From Pseudoalteromonas sp. XMcav2-N (GTDB taxonomy: Bacteria > Pseudomonadota > Gammaproteobacteria > Enterobacterales > Alteromonadaceae), in NCBI RefSeq assembly GCF_024124545.1, contig NZ_JAMXSF010000014.1, forward strand, positions 62,001 through 126,000: a DNA stretch of 64,000 nucleotides, in the 5' to 3' direction. Below, piece after piece: positions 18,508 to 28,727 of the stretch. The position numbers and the translations under genes are program-made. Position 1 is the stretch's first letter. The number at the start of each line of letters is the position of its first letter. The notes below the pieces were generated by a model. It did not search any database. It was not told where the DNA came from and saw only the letters and a list, made by a program, of their open reading frames with translations.

Positions 18508-19266
18508 TTGCGCAAGTTGATGCCTATCATCTTAATTTATTGCCTGATGCTCACCCTGCCTCTGATGGCAAAACCCATGCTGCTTGGTAGCCACAGCGTC
18601 TGGCCGCCTTACGTACAGAATGACGATAGTGGCCTCAGCTACGATATTGTCGCTGCGGCATTTGCGCGCAGTGGCGAAACATTTGCATTGCAGACCGCAC
18701 CATTTAGCAGAGCCATGCGTCTGGCACACAATGGCAGTATCGATATGATCCCCGCACTGTGGTTTACTCAGGCACGTGCAGAACACTTTTTGTTTAGCCA
18801 GCCCTATCTGCACAATGAACTCATTTTCATCTCTCAGGCCACTCAGCCGGTCTCTTTTTCTGGACTCGCATCACTGGCCGGAAAAAACGTCTGTATGATC
18901 CGTGGTTTTGCTTATCAAAACCTGCTGAGCGGGCACCCCACAGTCAACGTAATCACCCAACTACATTTGAGTGAATGCCTGCGACAGCTGGCACGAGGCC
19001 GGGTCGATGGCATGATCGCAGACAGGTTTGCAGCTGCGTACACCATCACCCATCATTTTCAGGCACAGACATTTACCTTGCATCCACAGGTCGTGGCCTC
19101 CTGGCCCCTGCACATCGGTATCATCAAAACCCATCCTCGCGCTCAGCAGCTTATTCAGCTATTTAATCAAGGACTGGCTGAGATTATCGAGGACGGCACC
19201 TACAACCACTTACTCTCACACTATCCTATGATTAGCTCTGACCTGAGAGCAATTCAGTCGCAGTAA
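18508..19266 (+). CDS. Periplasmic solute-binding-like protein (SBP family 3)
   Basis: A 252-residue exported protein: signal peptide MRKLMPIILIYCLMLTLPLMA, then an amino-acid-binding-protein fold (WPPYVQNDDSGLSYDIVAAAF; AMRLAHNGSIDMIPALWFTQARAEHFLFSQPYL; LARGRVDGMIADRFAA). The start is a TTG at 18508 after AGAGGGGGTGAG; an ATG lies four codons later. There is no ABC permease beside it, as is common for such stand-alone family-3 proteins in Pseudoalteromonas and Shewanella. Ligand unknown. Confidence 0.8.
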   Translation: MRKLMPIILIYCLMLTLPLMAKPMLLGSHSVWPPYVQNDDSGLSYDIVAAAFARSGETFALQTAPFSRAMRLAHNGSIDMIPALWFTQARAEHFLFSQPYLHNELIFISQATQPVSFSGLASLAGKNVCMIRGFAYQNLLSGHPTVNVITQLHLSECLRQLARGRVDGMIADRFAAAYTITHHFQAQTFTLHPQVVASWPLHIGIIKTHPRAQQLIQLFNQGLAEIIEDGTYNHLLSHYPMISSDLRAIQSQ

Positions 19267-19519
19267 TCATTTGTACCCGTAACTTAGAGTGAAATATTGA
19301 AAGTGCTGACTATAATTTAATCACACTCTCTTGGTCCGTTAACTTAAAACTGATAGAGATTAGTCTGTTAGGCTGTTATCAGTGATATCACAGCGCCTTG
19401 AACTGCGCTCGTACTCATGCTGTATGAGCGCCCTGTAAAGATGTCTGGGTATGAAATAATGCTTACAAACAAAGTTGACTGGCAGTACCAGAGAATAATC
19501 GAACTTTGGGTGATCTGTT

Positions 19520-20830
19520 ATGCAGCTATTACTTCAACGCGCGTTTATTCCGGTCGTTTTGCTCCTGGGCCTACACACCAGTACCGCCCTGGCATCAACG
19601 TCGCTTACACAACTCAAATCAGCACTGGATCAGGGCCAGTTTGAACAAGCTTATGCATTGGCACAGTCGCAGTTCGAAGATGCGGCAGGCGACCCCGAAT
19701 TTGACTTTTTATATGCCAGAGCCGCATTGGAAACCAACCGCTTTAATGAAGCCGTTTTTGCGCTTGAACGCGTCCTCGCTGCAAAGCCAAACCACCAGCC
19801 CAGTTTGTTCTTATTGGGCCTGACCTATAACAAGCAAAAGAACTACCCTCAGGCCGCCAGCACCCTCAATAATTTGCTAGCCACACCACTCAGCGATGAG
19901 TTTCGTCAACGAGTAGAGCGCGCACTTGACGCGATTGAAGAAAACCTGGCCAGTTTGAAACAACAACTTAAGCACCGAGTATCACTGGCGCTGGGCCATG
20001 ACAGCAATGTAAACAGTGGCACGACAGACGATCGCATTGTTATTGGCGGCTTGCCTCTGTTTATCGACGAGACCAGTCGCGAAACATCCGATGGCTTTGC
20101 CCGTGCCAGTTACCGCTTTGATGGTCGCTGGCAGCAAACTCAGCATCAGGCTTGGCGGGCAAATATTCAGTTGTCGAACCAGGTTCACCAGGACAGTGAT
20201 GAGTTCGACAGAACGCAGCTCAGCGCCAACATCAGTTATATTCGGGATATAGACGCATTCCAGCTCCACCTGGGGACCCAGCTTGGCGTTATGTCTCTGG
20301 ATTCAGGCACCTATCAACAAGATGCCGGCGTGTTTGGCGCGCTCCGTTACACCATCAGCTCGCACTGGTCTGCTACATTTAATATCAGTGCATTTAACCT
20401 CAATAACGTGCGTGACAGCGCACTGGACAGCCGGCTATATACATCCGGATTGGCACTCAGCAGAACCAGCCGCAACTGGCTAGTCCGCTTTACTGCAGGT
20501 TACACCTGGCAGCCTGCACAGGAGGCGTCGGGGGAGCACTATGCGCGCGATTACAGCCACTTAGGAGCTGCGCTGATTTATCGGCTGAACGACGCCCACC
20601 GACTCAGCGCCAGAGTACAATATCGAGATATAGCACACCGCGCTGCCCACCCCTTTTTCTTGCAGGTACGTGACGAAACACTCCACATCGCCCAGTTAGG
20701 CTGGCTCTATCAGATATCACCCGCCTGGGGCGTGGAAACAAAACTGGCTTATTACGACAAAGACAGCTCGCTGCAGCTGTACAGCTATGATCGCACTGAG
20801 TGGTCCTTAGGAGTACATTATGATTTCTAA
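19520..20830 (+). CDS. TPR protein with outer-membrane beta-barrel domain
   Basis: A 436-residue exported protein: signal peptide (ends near STALA), about three tetratricopeptide-like repeats (residues 25-150: QFEQAYALAQSQFEDAAGD, FNEAVFALERVLAAKPNHQP, NYPQAASTLNNLLA), then a barrel-like region with GHDSNVNSG, the start of DUF560/Slam-type or related TPR-barrel proteins, and a final aromatic strand ending H-Y-D-F. It overlaps the FecR gene by 11 bases and opens the six-gene operon ending at 32612. Such proteins may translocate or anchor surface proteins, so export of the 1925-residue lipoprotein is a plausible job; that is inference. Confidence 0.75.
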   Translation: MQLLLQRAFIPVVLLLGLHTSTALASTSLTQLKSALDQGQFEQAYALAQSQFEDAAGDPEFDFLYARAALETNRFNEAVFALERVLAAKPNHQPSLFLLGLTYNKQKNYPQAASTLNNLLATPLSDEFRQRVERALDAIEENLASLKQQLKHRVSLALGHDSNVNSGTTDDRIVIGGLPLFIDETSRETSDGFARASYRFDGRWQQTQHQAWRANIQLSNQVHQDSDEFDRTQLSANISYIRDIDAFQLHLGTQLGVMSLDSGTYQQDAGVFGALRYTISSHWSATFNISAFNLNNVRDSALDSRLYTSGLALSRTSRNWLVRFTAGYTWQPAQEASGEHYARDYSHLGAALIYRLNDAHRLSARVQYRDIAHRAAHPFFLQVRDETLHIAQLGWLYQISPAWGVETKLAYYDKDSSLQLYSYDRTEWSLGVHYDF

Positions 20831-22085
20831 ATCCCGTACTGTTTGGCAGCTTTTCGGGCCACTCAGACAATCCGCACTCTCAGCAGTGTTACTGCCCTGT
20901 TTATTCGCAGCCCAGTCGAGCCTGGCCGCACCGGCAGGCAAAACCCTGATGTCACGGGGACAAGTGGTTGCGACGGCTAGTGATAGTGAGGCCCAGCGCG
21001 CGTTAAAACGGCGCAGCCCTGTCTTTGATGTTGATGTAGTGAACACAGGTCAACAAAGTAATGCGCAGCTGCGCATGCAAGATGGTGCACTTATCGCGTT
21101 GAAAGAAAATACTCAACTCATTATCAGTGAATACTCAGGCTCTTCTGAACAGGATGGCTCAGTTGTTATGGAGTTGGTTACAGGTGGTTTGCGTACCATT
21201 ACCGGTAAAATCAAAGGCAATAAAGACAATTACCAGCTAAAAACACCTGTGGGCAGTATCGGGATCCGTGGCACCCACTACGAGGTCGAATGGCAAGGTG
21301 ATACGCTGTTATTAGCGGTCTGGGATGGCACCATTGAAGTCAGTGTCAATGACCAGCCACTGTTACTCGGTCAGGAAGGTAACTATTCGTTTGCCAGCGT
21401 TAGCCAAAGCGGCGAAGTGACAACTTTACTTGCCCCACCACAACAACTGTCGCGACTTACCCCCCAAAGCCAGGCTTCCGGCAGCGATTCAGAGCCAGAT
21501 ACACAGGCTGATCAAGGCGACACATCATCCGAGTCCGGCGAAATAACCTCCGAATCGACATCTCTGGCCATCGCACAAGCCCCCGTTGCAACAGCTCCCG
21601 CTTCTCAGGCGGCCTTTGAAACAGCTTTGCCAGATGTTGGCCGTGATATCTCAGACAACGACTTTATTAGCGAGGAGAGTCTCGACACCTTTGGGGTGGA
21701 GCCAATTGAAGACCTGATCGCAGAGCGCACTGGTACCGCGCTTTACACCGTCCTTGAGCGCGCAGAATTTAGCGCTTCTGCTGGGGCAGTGAGTGATATT
21801 CAGATGCAAATCAGTGTCGATTTTGATAACGGTACAGTCCCTCAGGGGGTGCTGTCATTCAACGATCCACAAGGTGAATGGTTTGCAGCCTTTAACGGCT
21901 TGATAGACGCCAATGGCATGACCCTGGGCGTGAATTTTGCGTCTCATGGACAGAACCTGGCACAGGGGACCATAGAAACACTGTTTAGCGATGAGCTGAG
22001 CAAGTTACGTGGCAGCTTTAATTTGAATGAAATTGACGAGCCAGATGTAACCGCCTCGGGCTTGTTTACTTTGAGCCAACCTTAA
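20820..22085 (+). CDS. Exported FecR-domain protein
   Basis: A 421-residue protein with a signal peptide (to about residue 38) and a FecR domain (about 45-150: RSPVFDVDVVNTGQQSNAQLRMQDGALIALKENT, LKTPVGSIGIRGTHYEV). The rest is an acidic, Ser/Thr-rich linker and a C-terminal beta-rich domain of unknown type. Here FecR lacks the transmembrane anti-sigma architecture, so it is more likely a periplasmic structural or sensing domain as in FecR/CHASE2/adenylate-cyclase gene clusters. It overlaps its upstream neighbour by 11 bases and is 12 bases from the next gene. Confidence 0.82.
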   Translation: MISKSRTVWQLFGPLRQSALSAVLLPCLFAAQSSLAAPAGKTLMSRGQVVATASDSEAQRALKRRSPVFDVDVVNTGQQSNAQLRMQDGALIALKENTQLIISEYSGSSEQDGSVVMELVTGGLRTITGKIKGNKDNYQLKTPVGSIGIRGTHYEVEWQGDTLLLAVWDGTIEVSVNDQPLLLGQEGNYSFASVSQSGEVTTLLAPPQQLSRLTPQSQASGSDSEPDTQADQGDTSSESGEITSESTSLAIAQAPVATAPASQAAFETALPDVGRDISDNDFISEESLDTFGVEPIEDLIAERTGTALYTVLERAEFSASAGAVSDIQMQISVDFDNGTVPQGVLSFNDPQGEWFAAFNGLIDANGMTLGVNFASHGQNLAQGTIETLFSDELSKLRGSFNLNEIDEPDVTASGLFTLSQP

Positions 22086-22097
22086 GGGGGATGCGGG

Positions 22098-25000
22098 ATG
22101 AAGCGCTCGCAATTACACCAACTGGGCTTACTGACGCTGATCTGTGGCGCGCTGATAACGGGTTGCTCAGGCGATGGTGACAACGCAACAACACCGAACA
22201 ATGACAGCATAGGTGTACCACCCACGCAGGACCAAAACACGGATCAGCCTGACACACCGTCAGGACAAGCAACTCTGATCCCCTTTGACTATCAGCCCAA
22301 ACTCGCCAGCCGCAACCTGGCCGCCCGACAGGTGGTGAATACAGAATTTGTAAACGGGACAGGTACCGTGCTGTTCCCCGATACACAGCGTACTTATCGG
22401 GGAAACATCACCGTGTCACTGGGATCCATTACCGATCCGGATGGGGTTAGCCGGGTCTTGCTGGGCTTTGAGAATGCCGAGCTGGCACAGGTGCTGTGCG
22501 ATGGGAATTGCAGCGACCCCTTTGCCTTTACCGAAACCGGTATTAATCCAATGAATTTCGGACAGCAACCCGGAAGTGTGCAACTGCAAGTCTGGGTCGA
22601 AGACAACGGGGGCAATCTGAGCACAGTTGCCACCCAACAAATCACCTGGCTCCCACGCAGTGTCGTATTTAATAGTACACTGCGCAGCGACGGTACCGCT
22701 TCTCTCGATTGGCAGCCTCAGTCAAACTTTTTACGGTATAACGCCTACCTTGCCGAGTCGCCTATAGATGATGTACGAACCGTCACCACCTTACCAGGGG
22801 GTCAGCGGGCGATCGCCTTAACGGATTCAACCCATGTGTTTAACGGGCTCGACCCACAAAAGCACTATTACACCCGGATCTCAGCCATTGATGGCAGCGG
22901 TGAGAGTGCCTTCAGTGAGTCTCGCATGCTGGCGGCCTCGAACCTGGTCACACCGACAGCCGTCTCGGACAGCTTTAGTGGTATCCAGTTTGAGTCTGTC
23001 TCTGGCAATCTGCTGACCAATGACGACGCCAATGGCCTGCCCCCGTTGACTTTGGTAACTACACCTGTCAGATCACCACAAAATGGAACCCTGACGCTCT
23101 TTGCGGATGGTCGCTTTACCTATATCCCCAGAGACACCTTCTTTGGCTCAGACAGTTTTCGCTATCGGATAGTCAACAGCCAGGGCGCGACCGCCGAAGC
23201 CGAGGTTTCCCTGCTAATTGAGCAAGTCAATCAGGATCCCATTGCCTTTGATAACCGCTATGCGCTTGAACAAAATAGCGAATTAACCATCAGTGGGGCC
23301 GGACTTCTGGTCAATGATATTGATTTTGATGGCGATCCATTGACCGTCGACACAACCCCGGTAACCGACGTGCAGCACGGCATACTGACTCTCAGTTCAG
23401 ACGGCAGCTTTAACTATCAGCCCGATACCGACTTTATTGGAACCGATAGCTTCGAATATCGGGTTGAAGATGGTAAGGGTGGCTCAAATACCGCCACCAT
23501 CACCCTGAGCATAGAAGTTGAAGTCAGCAACTTTCCGCCTGTCGCCGTCAATGACAGTTACCAGACCAATGAAGATGAGCAGTTGTTTGTTGACATCCCG
23601 GGGGTACTGAGCAACGACAGTGACGCCGATGAAGACCCGCTTGCGCTTTCAATCATTGAACAACCAACCATGGGCACGTTAGAGCTCAGTGATACAGGCA
23701 GTTTCCGCTACACCCCACAACAGAACAGTTATGGGCAGGATTATTTTGTTTATCAGGTGAACGACGGGGCAGCCAGTGTACAAGCCTTTGTTGTAATAGA
23801 CGTTATAGAAGTGAATGATGCACCTCTGGCCAATGATGACAGTATAGAGGCCACGCAGGGACAAGCTGTTAGCATCTTGGTAGCCGCCAATGATCAGGAC
23901 ATTGATGGCAGTTTGAATCTGACCAGTCTGGCCCTGGTCGAGGGGCCCAGCCATGGCACTGTAAACCTCAGTAATGACAATACGCACTTTATTTACCAAA
24001 GTGATGCGGATTATCGTGGCAGCGACAGCTTCACCTATCAAATAAAAGATGACAGGGGCGCCCTGTCCAATATCGCAAATGTGTTTATTGAAGTGACCGG
24101 AGACAATATCCCGCCGGTCGCGACCAATGACAGCGCAACAACACAGCAGAATGTGCCAGTCACCATTGATGTCCTGGCCAATGACAGTGACGTCGACGGT
24201 AGTCTGAATTACAACAGCTTAACCGTTGTCACGGCACCAACCAATGGCAGTGTCACGCTCGATCTCGTCGGTCTGGGTGGCTTTATCTATATGCCGCAAA
24301 GCAGCTTCTTTGGTGTCGATACTTTTTCCTATCAGGTGCAAGATACAGAAGGTGGTATTTCAAATACAGCGACAGTCACCATCACCGTTGAACGGCTCAA
24401 TCTGGCTCCCGTGGCTGACAACGACACAGCCACACTGGAAATTGGTCAGTCCGTAACCATTGCGGTCCTGGAGAACGATAGCGATAGCGACGGAACATTA
24501 CAAACTGACAGCATAGAGATAGTAGAGCCCGCTATGATGGGCTCCACAGAAGTAAACAGTGATGGTTCGATCAGCTATTTCCATACCGGCACTTCTGAAG
24601 GAGAAGACACTTTTACTTATCGCGTCAAAGACAACGACGGCGTCTTCTCCAATACCGCGACTGTGACAGTCACAATTACCGCTCCCGACACCACGCCGTT
24701 GGCCATTAATGACAGTGCTGAAACCGACAAAAATGTGGCCGTGAACATCGCCATTTTAAACAACGATCAGGCGAAAGGCCGAAGCCTGATCATCAGCAGT
24801 ATCACTTTTGTAACGCCACCAAGTCATGGCAGCGTCTCGATTGACAGTGTGAGCGGTTCAGTCCAGTACACCCCGCAGTTTAATTTCGTTGGCGGCGATA
24901 GCTTTAGTTACACCGTGAACAACGACTTGGCTGAAACGTCGAATGTCGCGACGGTCACATTGACCGTAAACGACAAAAACTACGCGCCGACCGTGGAGCC

Positions 25001-27875
25001 TGGCTCGGCAGAAATCGACACAAATGTCAGCAATGGGACTGAGATAGTGCAGATCAGCGCTTCAGACCCCGATGGCGACACTCTGAGCTATGCGCTGTCC
25101 GGGACAAATTCAACCTTGTTCTCCGTTGATAGTAACGGCAAAGTGACCGTGGCAAACGCCGATCAGATTGCCAGCAATGGTGCACAAACCTACCCCCTGA
25201 CCATCACGGTCTGTGATTCTGGCACCCCACCCTTGTGTGCTGAAAATGAGCTTAGTATTGTTGTTACACAAGCAACTCCAAGCTATGTGGCCAGTAAACG
25301 CAGTAACTTTGGTAACGACGGCAGCTTAATGGTGGCACTCAATGCCAGCCTGGAATTTCACAGCCCGGGGCAAACCGTCCTGCAAAGCGATGGCAAGCTG
25401 GTAAGTGTAGGGGCCGTTGGCCATTTTAATGACGCCGCTGGTCGCAACATCCACCGGGCCTATGTGAGCAGGCAACTCAGTGATGGTCGCCCGGATAATG
25501 GGTTTGCCGAGGCAGGGAACTTCCAAAGTGGCTTTAGTATAGAGATTGAAAGCATTCCACAGGATGTCTGGGCTAAGGTCGCTGCTGTTGATACACAAGG
25601 GCGCATTTATGTAGCCGGGTACGTTAATTTCACCAATTCACAGCAATTGCTGGTTTTCCGCCTGCTGGGCGATGGTTCTTTGGATACCAGCTATGCCAAT
25701 GGCAATGGATATATGACCTTGCCCCTGGGCAGCGACGTCTTTGTGACGCCTGTCGCCATGGCACTGGAAGATAATGAGACAGTGACCGTACTGAGCAATA
25801 TCAGGGCCACAAGCAGCGCAACCACGGGCACTGTCACCCTGTCCAGGATCACACCACAGGGAGAAATCTCCATTACTCAGGCGCTCGCAGACACCCCCAC
25901 TAAAAATGCTCGGGGCATGGTCACTTTGCCTTCCGGTGACTACCTTGTGTACGGAGAGATCACTTCCAGCGAAACCGGTGAAGATATCATGCTGATGCGC
26001 CTCACACGAAGCTCACTGGCTCCGGATAGTGGCTTCCAGAATAATGGTCTGTTACAAATCAATATTACTCCGGTACCGGATGGTGCCAACGGTAACCAAT
26101 TCAATGACACAACGCGTCATGTGCAGATCAAAGACAACAACACTCTCTTGGTTACTGGACTGACAACATTGGATGAGTCTGGGGAAGAGCGCTCGGTGTA
26201 CTTGCTGCAAATGACTATGGATGGTGTATTAGACACCGCATTTGCAGGCACAGGTAAGCGCACTTATATGCTCAGTGAACTACCGACTGATTCTGCCAAT
26301 GATATATCCGACTACTCTGCGACGGGTATCGGTATCGTCGCAGATAGTGATACCTACTATCTGGCTTTACAACGCAGCTTTTTTGGCAGTGAGCAGGTCG
26401 TACAGATAATAAAAGTAGGTCTCAATGGCGATGTAGACACCAACTGGTTGCCGGGCAACAATGGTTTCAGTGTTTATCATGGCACGGGGCTCAAGGTATC
26501 CGGCTTGCTTGAAACCCAAGGCGGGCTGCTGCTCAGTGGTCAGAAGTTTAATTATCTTGGCAATAACTATCTGTCTGAGCATTGGCTGGGCGAAGTAACC
26601 ACAACCGCTGAGTTTAACCAGAACTTTGGTTCATTTGGCCAACGCACAGTCAGTGTCGGCCGTCGAGATGAAACATTTGTCGCTGGACACACTTCCGGTT
26701 TTAGCGCATCGGCGGGGCATTTGCTGCTCAGTGGCCAGGCTAACAACTGGCAAAGCACTCCGCAGGCGGTGCCGTATGTACTGAAACTGGATGGCGTTGG
26801 CCAGCGGACCAGTGCTTTCGCTAACCTGGGTTTAGTCTCCACAGTCCCTGTAACAACGATGGGGACTATGTCCAGTGCCACTGTAGGGGCCATTACTGAA
26901 GACAGTACCGGTGCTGTTTTGCTGAGCGCCTCGGGCACGGTATCCGTGTCTGCAGGTGATGAGCAAGCCATGGCAACGATTAGCAAACTGAGTAATTTGG
27001 GAACTCTGGATACCAGCTTTGCCAACAGTGGCGTATTCAGTCTGACCGCCAGTGAGTACAAAGCAGAGGCCTCAACTCTGGATTTAACACAGCTTACGGT
27101 GCTGCCCTCAGGGGATATTCTCGCTCTGGGGCAAGCGACAGCCAGCTGCTATACCCACAGTATGGCCTTCATCGTGTCCAGCTCAGGTACTTTGTCGAGT
27201 TTCTTCGAATACACGATTCCAGGTGAACCCAGTTGTAGCCCTAATGCACATAGAGTATCTATGATCCATACTGTAGGTACTAGTCTGGTTGGCATTGGTC
27301 AAAGTCAACCAGGCCCGGTTGCCCCTCAGTTACTACTGGCCAAAGCCAGTGCAACCGGCGTCCCGGATACCAGCTTTGGAACAGGTGGTTTGGCATTACT
27401 GGACATTGGGCTGAGTGCAGGCGACGACATCACCATTAAAGGGTCTATGGTTGATGCCAGTCAGGGCTTTATTGTCTTTGGCTACGCTGGCACCAATAAC
27501 TTTGTCGTTCGGGTGACCAGTTCTGGTGCACTGGATACCAGCTTTGCAGACGGCGGTGTTTTGAAGTTTACACAGCTCGAAGGCGAAGCCGTGCTGATAA
27601 ATCAGGCCTGGATTGAAAGCAATGGTAAGTTACTGCTATTTGCACAGGCAAGCAGCTCGAAATCCTTGTATGTCGGTCAGCTGTTGCTCAGCGAATCTCC
27701 CGGAAGCTGGGATAGTAGCTTTAATGACACCGGTGCACAGCTTTTCAGTAGTGCAGTGACAGGCAATTTGGTCACCGTACTAGCACAAAGCAGCAGTACT
27801 GAATTTGTCTTTGTGTTGCAGCAGTCGGCGCCAGCCAGAGTGAGTTTACAAGCCGGCCAGGTCGTTCAACAGTGA
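22098..27875 (+). CDS. Giant lipoprotein with tandem-95 (cadherin-like) and delta-60 repeats
   Basis: A 1925-residue surface protein. The N-terminus is a lipoprotein signal (LITG-C23). A fibronectin-III-like stretch (around 190-270) precedes seven Ig-like/tandem-95 domains of about 95 residues (each ending in SF.Y and starting with A.(N/D)DS/T), then one cadherin-like domain (around 970-1055) and about ten delta-60 repeats (motif D-(T/S)-S-F-x-x-G-G) to the end. Such proteins usually act in adhesion or as extracellular matrix. Placing it with a cyclase and an HD-GYP enzyme suggests a nucleotide-controlled surface adhesin, by analogy only. Confidence 0.85.
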   Translation: MKRSQLHQLGLLTLICGALITGCSGDGDNATTPNNDSIGVPPTQDQNTDQPDTPSGQATLIPFDYQPKLASRNLAARQVVNTEFVNGTGTVLFPDTQRTYRGNITVSLGSITDPDGVSRVLLGFENAELAQVLCDGNCSDPFAFTETGINPMNFGQQPGSVQLQVWVEDNGGNLSTVATQQITWLPRSVVFNSTLRSDGTASLDWQPQSNFLRYNAYLAESPIDDVRTVTTLPGGQRAIALTDSTHVFNGLDPQKHYYTRISAIDGSGESAFSESRMLAASNLVTPTAVSDSFSGIQFESVSGNLLTNDDANGLPPLTLVTTPVRSPQNGTLTLFADGRFTYIPRDTFFGSDSFRYRIVNSQGATAEAEVSLLIEQVNQDPIAFDNRYALEQNSELTISGAGLLVNDIDFDGDPLTVDTTPVTDVQHGILTLSSDGSFNYQPDTDFIGTDSFEYRVEDGKGGSNTATITLSIEVEVSNFPPVAVNDSYQTNEDEQLFVDIPGVLSNDSDADEDPLALSIIEQPTMGTLELSDTGSFRYTPQQNSYGQDYFVYQVNDGAASVQAFVVIDVIEVNDAPLANDDSIEATQGQAVSILVAANDQDIDGSLNLTSLALVEGPSHGTVNLSNDNTHFIYQSDADYRGSDSFTYQIKDDRGALSNIANVFIEVTGDNIPPVATNDSATTQQNVPVTIDVLANDSDVDGSLNYNSLTVVTAPTNGSVTLDLVGLGGFIYMPQSSFFGVDTFSYQVQDTEGGISNTATVTITVERLNLAPVADNDTATLEIGQSVTIAVLENDSDSDGTLQTDSIEIVEPAMMGSTEVNSDGSISYFHTGTSEGEDTFTYRVKDNDGVFSNTATVTVTITAPDTTPLAINDSAETDKNVAVNIAILNNDQAKGRSLIISSITFVTPPSHGSVSIDSVSGSVQYTPQFNFVGGDSFSYTVNNDLAETSNVATVTLTVNDKNYAPTVEPGSAEIDTNVSNGTEIVQISASDPDGDTLSYALSGTNSTLFSVDSNGKVTVANADQIASNGAQTYPLTITVCDSGTPPLCAENELSIVVTQATPSYVASKRSNFGNDGSLMVALNASLEFHSPGQTVLQSDGKLVSVGAVGHFNDAAGRNIHRAYVSRQLSDGRPDNGFAEAGNFQSGFSIEIESIPQDVWAKVAAVDTQGRIYVAGYVNFTNSQQLLVFRLLGDGSLDTSYANGNGYMTLPLGSDVFVTPVAMALEDNETVTVLSNIRATSSATTGTVTLSRITPQGEISITQALADTPTKNARGMVTLPSGDYLVYGEITSSETGEDIMLMRLTRSSLAPDSGFQNNGLLQINITPVPDGANGNQFNDTTRHVQIKDNNTLLVTGLTTLDESGEERSVYLLQMTMDGVLDTAFAGTGKRTYMLSELPTDSANDISDYSATGIGIVADSDTYYLALQRSFFGSEQVVQIIKVGLNGDVDTNWLPGNNGFSVYHGTGLKVSGLLETQGGLLLSGQKFNYLGNNYLSEHWLGEVTTTAEFNQNFGSFGQRTVSVGRRDETFVAGHTSGFSASAGHLLLSGQANNWQSTPQAVPYVLKLDGVGQRTSAFANLGLVSTVPVTTMGTMSSATVGAITEDSTGAVLLSASGTVSVSAGDEQAMATISKLSNLGTLDTSFANSGVFSLTASEYKAEASTLDLTQLTVLPSGDILALGQATASCYTHSMAFIVSSSGTLSSFFEYTIPGEPSCSPNAHRVSMIHTVGTSLVGIGQSQPGPVAPQLLLAKASATGVPDTSFGTGGLALLDIGLSAGDDITIKGSMVDASQGFIVFGYAGTNNFVVRVTSSGALDTSFADGGVLKFTQLEGEAVLINQAWIESNGKLLLFAQASSSKSLYVGQLLLSESPGSWDSSFNDTGAQLFSSAVTGNLVTVLAQSSSTEFVFVLQQSAPARVSLQAGQVVQQ

Positions 27876-27908
27876 TGGTAATCAGTATCCATCACCAAAG
27901 GGTTAGGT

Positions 27909-28727
27909 ATGAAAATAAAGTTTTACGGTGTGCGGGGGTCGACCCCCACACCCGGTCCAACCACCGTGCACTATGGCGGCAATACGGTCTGTGTAACCCT
28001 TGAGAGTGACGAAGGAAAGCGCTTGATTCTGGATGCGGGGACTGGACTTAGAATACTAGGCCAGGAACTGATGCATACCCGTCAGCCCTTCTATATATTA
28101 CTGAGTCACAATCATTGGGATCATATTCAGGGCTTTCCCTTTTTCATTCCTGCCTACATCGCCAAACGCCAGATAACCATAGTGCCGGGCGTAACAGAAG
28201 AACACGCCCCTGATGCCATCCTAAAACAAATGCTGGGCAGCTATTTTCCTGTGCCACATACGACCTTAGCTGCAGATATTCGAGTGGAGCCACAAACCCA
28301 GGATCAGTGGCAGTACGAAGACTTTGACATTCAACGCTGCGCCATGAACCATCCAGGTGGTGGCAGTGCTTATCGCATAAGTGCAGATGGTATAGACATT
28401 GTCTATGCCACAGACAATGAACTTAACCCACCAGGTTTGCCTGTTACCTCGTTTCAGCAATGGGTGGACTTTGTCAAAGGGGCAGATTATCTGATCCATG
28501 ATGGCCAGTTTATTCCGGATGATTATCCATTAAAGCATGGCTGGGGACATTCACTTATTAAAGACGCTTTGCTGTTGGCAGATCAAGGAGCTGTGAAGCA
28601 CCTGGTGCTGATAAGCCATGATCCGGATCGCAGCGATGCAGAACTTGACCAGATAGCCGCTGATATCAAAAGCCAAAACTGGTCATTTGCGACCATTTTA
28701 GCCAGAGAAGGGCTGACACTCCCATGA
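27909..28727 (+). CDS. Metallo-beta-lactamase-fold hydrolase, possible cyclic-nucleotide phosphodiesterase
   Basis: A 272-residue cytosolic enzyme. The zinc motif H67-N-H69-W-D71-H72 is complete; a further histidine (MNHPGGGS), an aspartate/histidine pair (LIHDGQF) and ISHDPDRSD supply the remaining ligands expected of the RNase Z/phosphodiesterase-like branch. The MKIKFYGVRGSTPTPGP start is typical of the group that includes cAMP phosphodiesterases. The stop codon overlaps the start of the adenylate cyclase (ATGA), so the two are coupled; hydrolysis of the cAMP made by its partner is a reasonable inference. Confidence 0.82.
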   Translation: MKIKFYGVRGSTPTPGPTTVHYGGNTVCVTLESDEGKRLILDAGTGLRILGQELMHTRQPFYILLSHNHWDHIQGFPFFIPAYIAKRQITIVPGVTEEHAPDAILKQMLGSYFPVPHTTLAADIRVEPQTQDQWQYEDFDIQRCAMNHPGGGSAYRISADGIDIVYATDNELNPPGLPVTSFQQWVDFVKGADYLIHDGQFIPDDYPLKHGWGHSLIKDALLLADQGAVKHLVLISHDPDRSDAELDQIAADIKSQNWSFATILAREGLTLP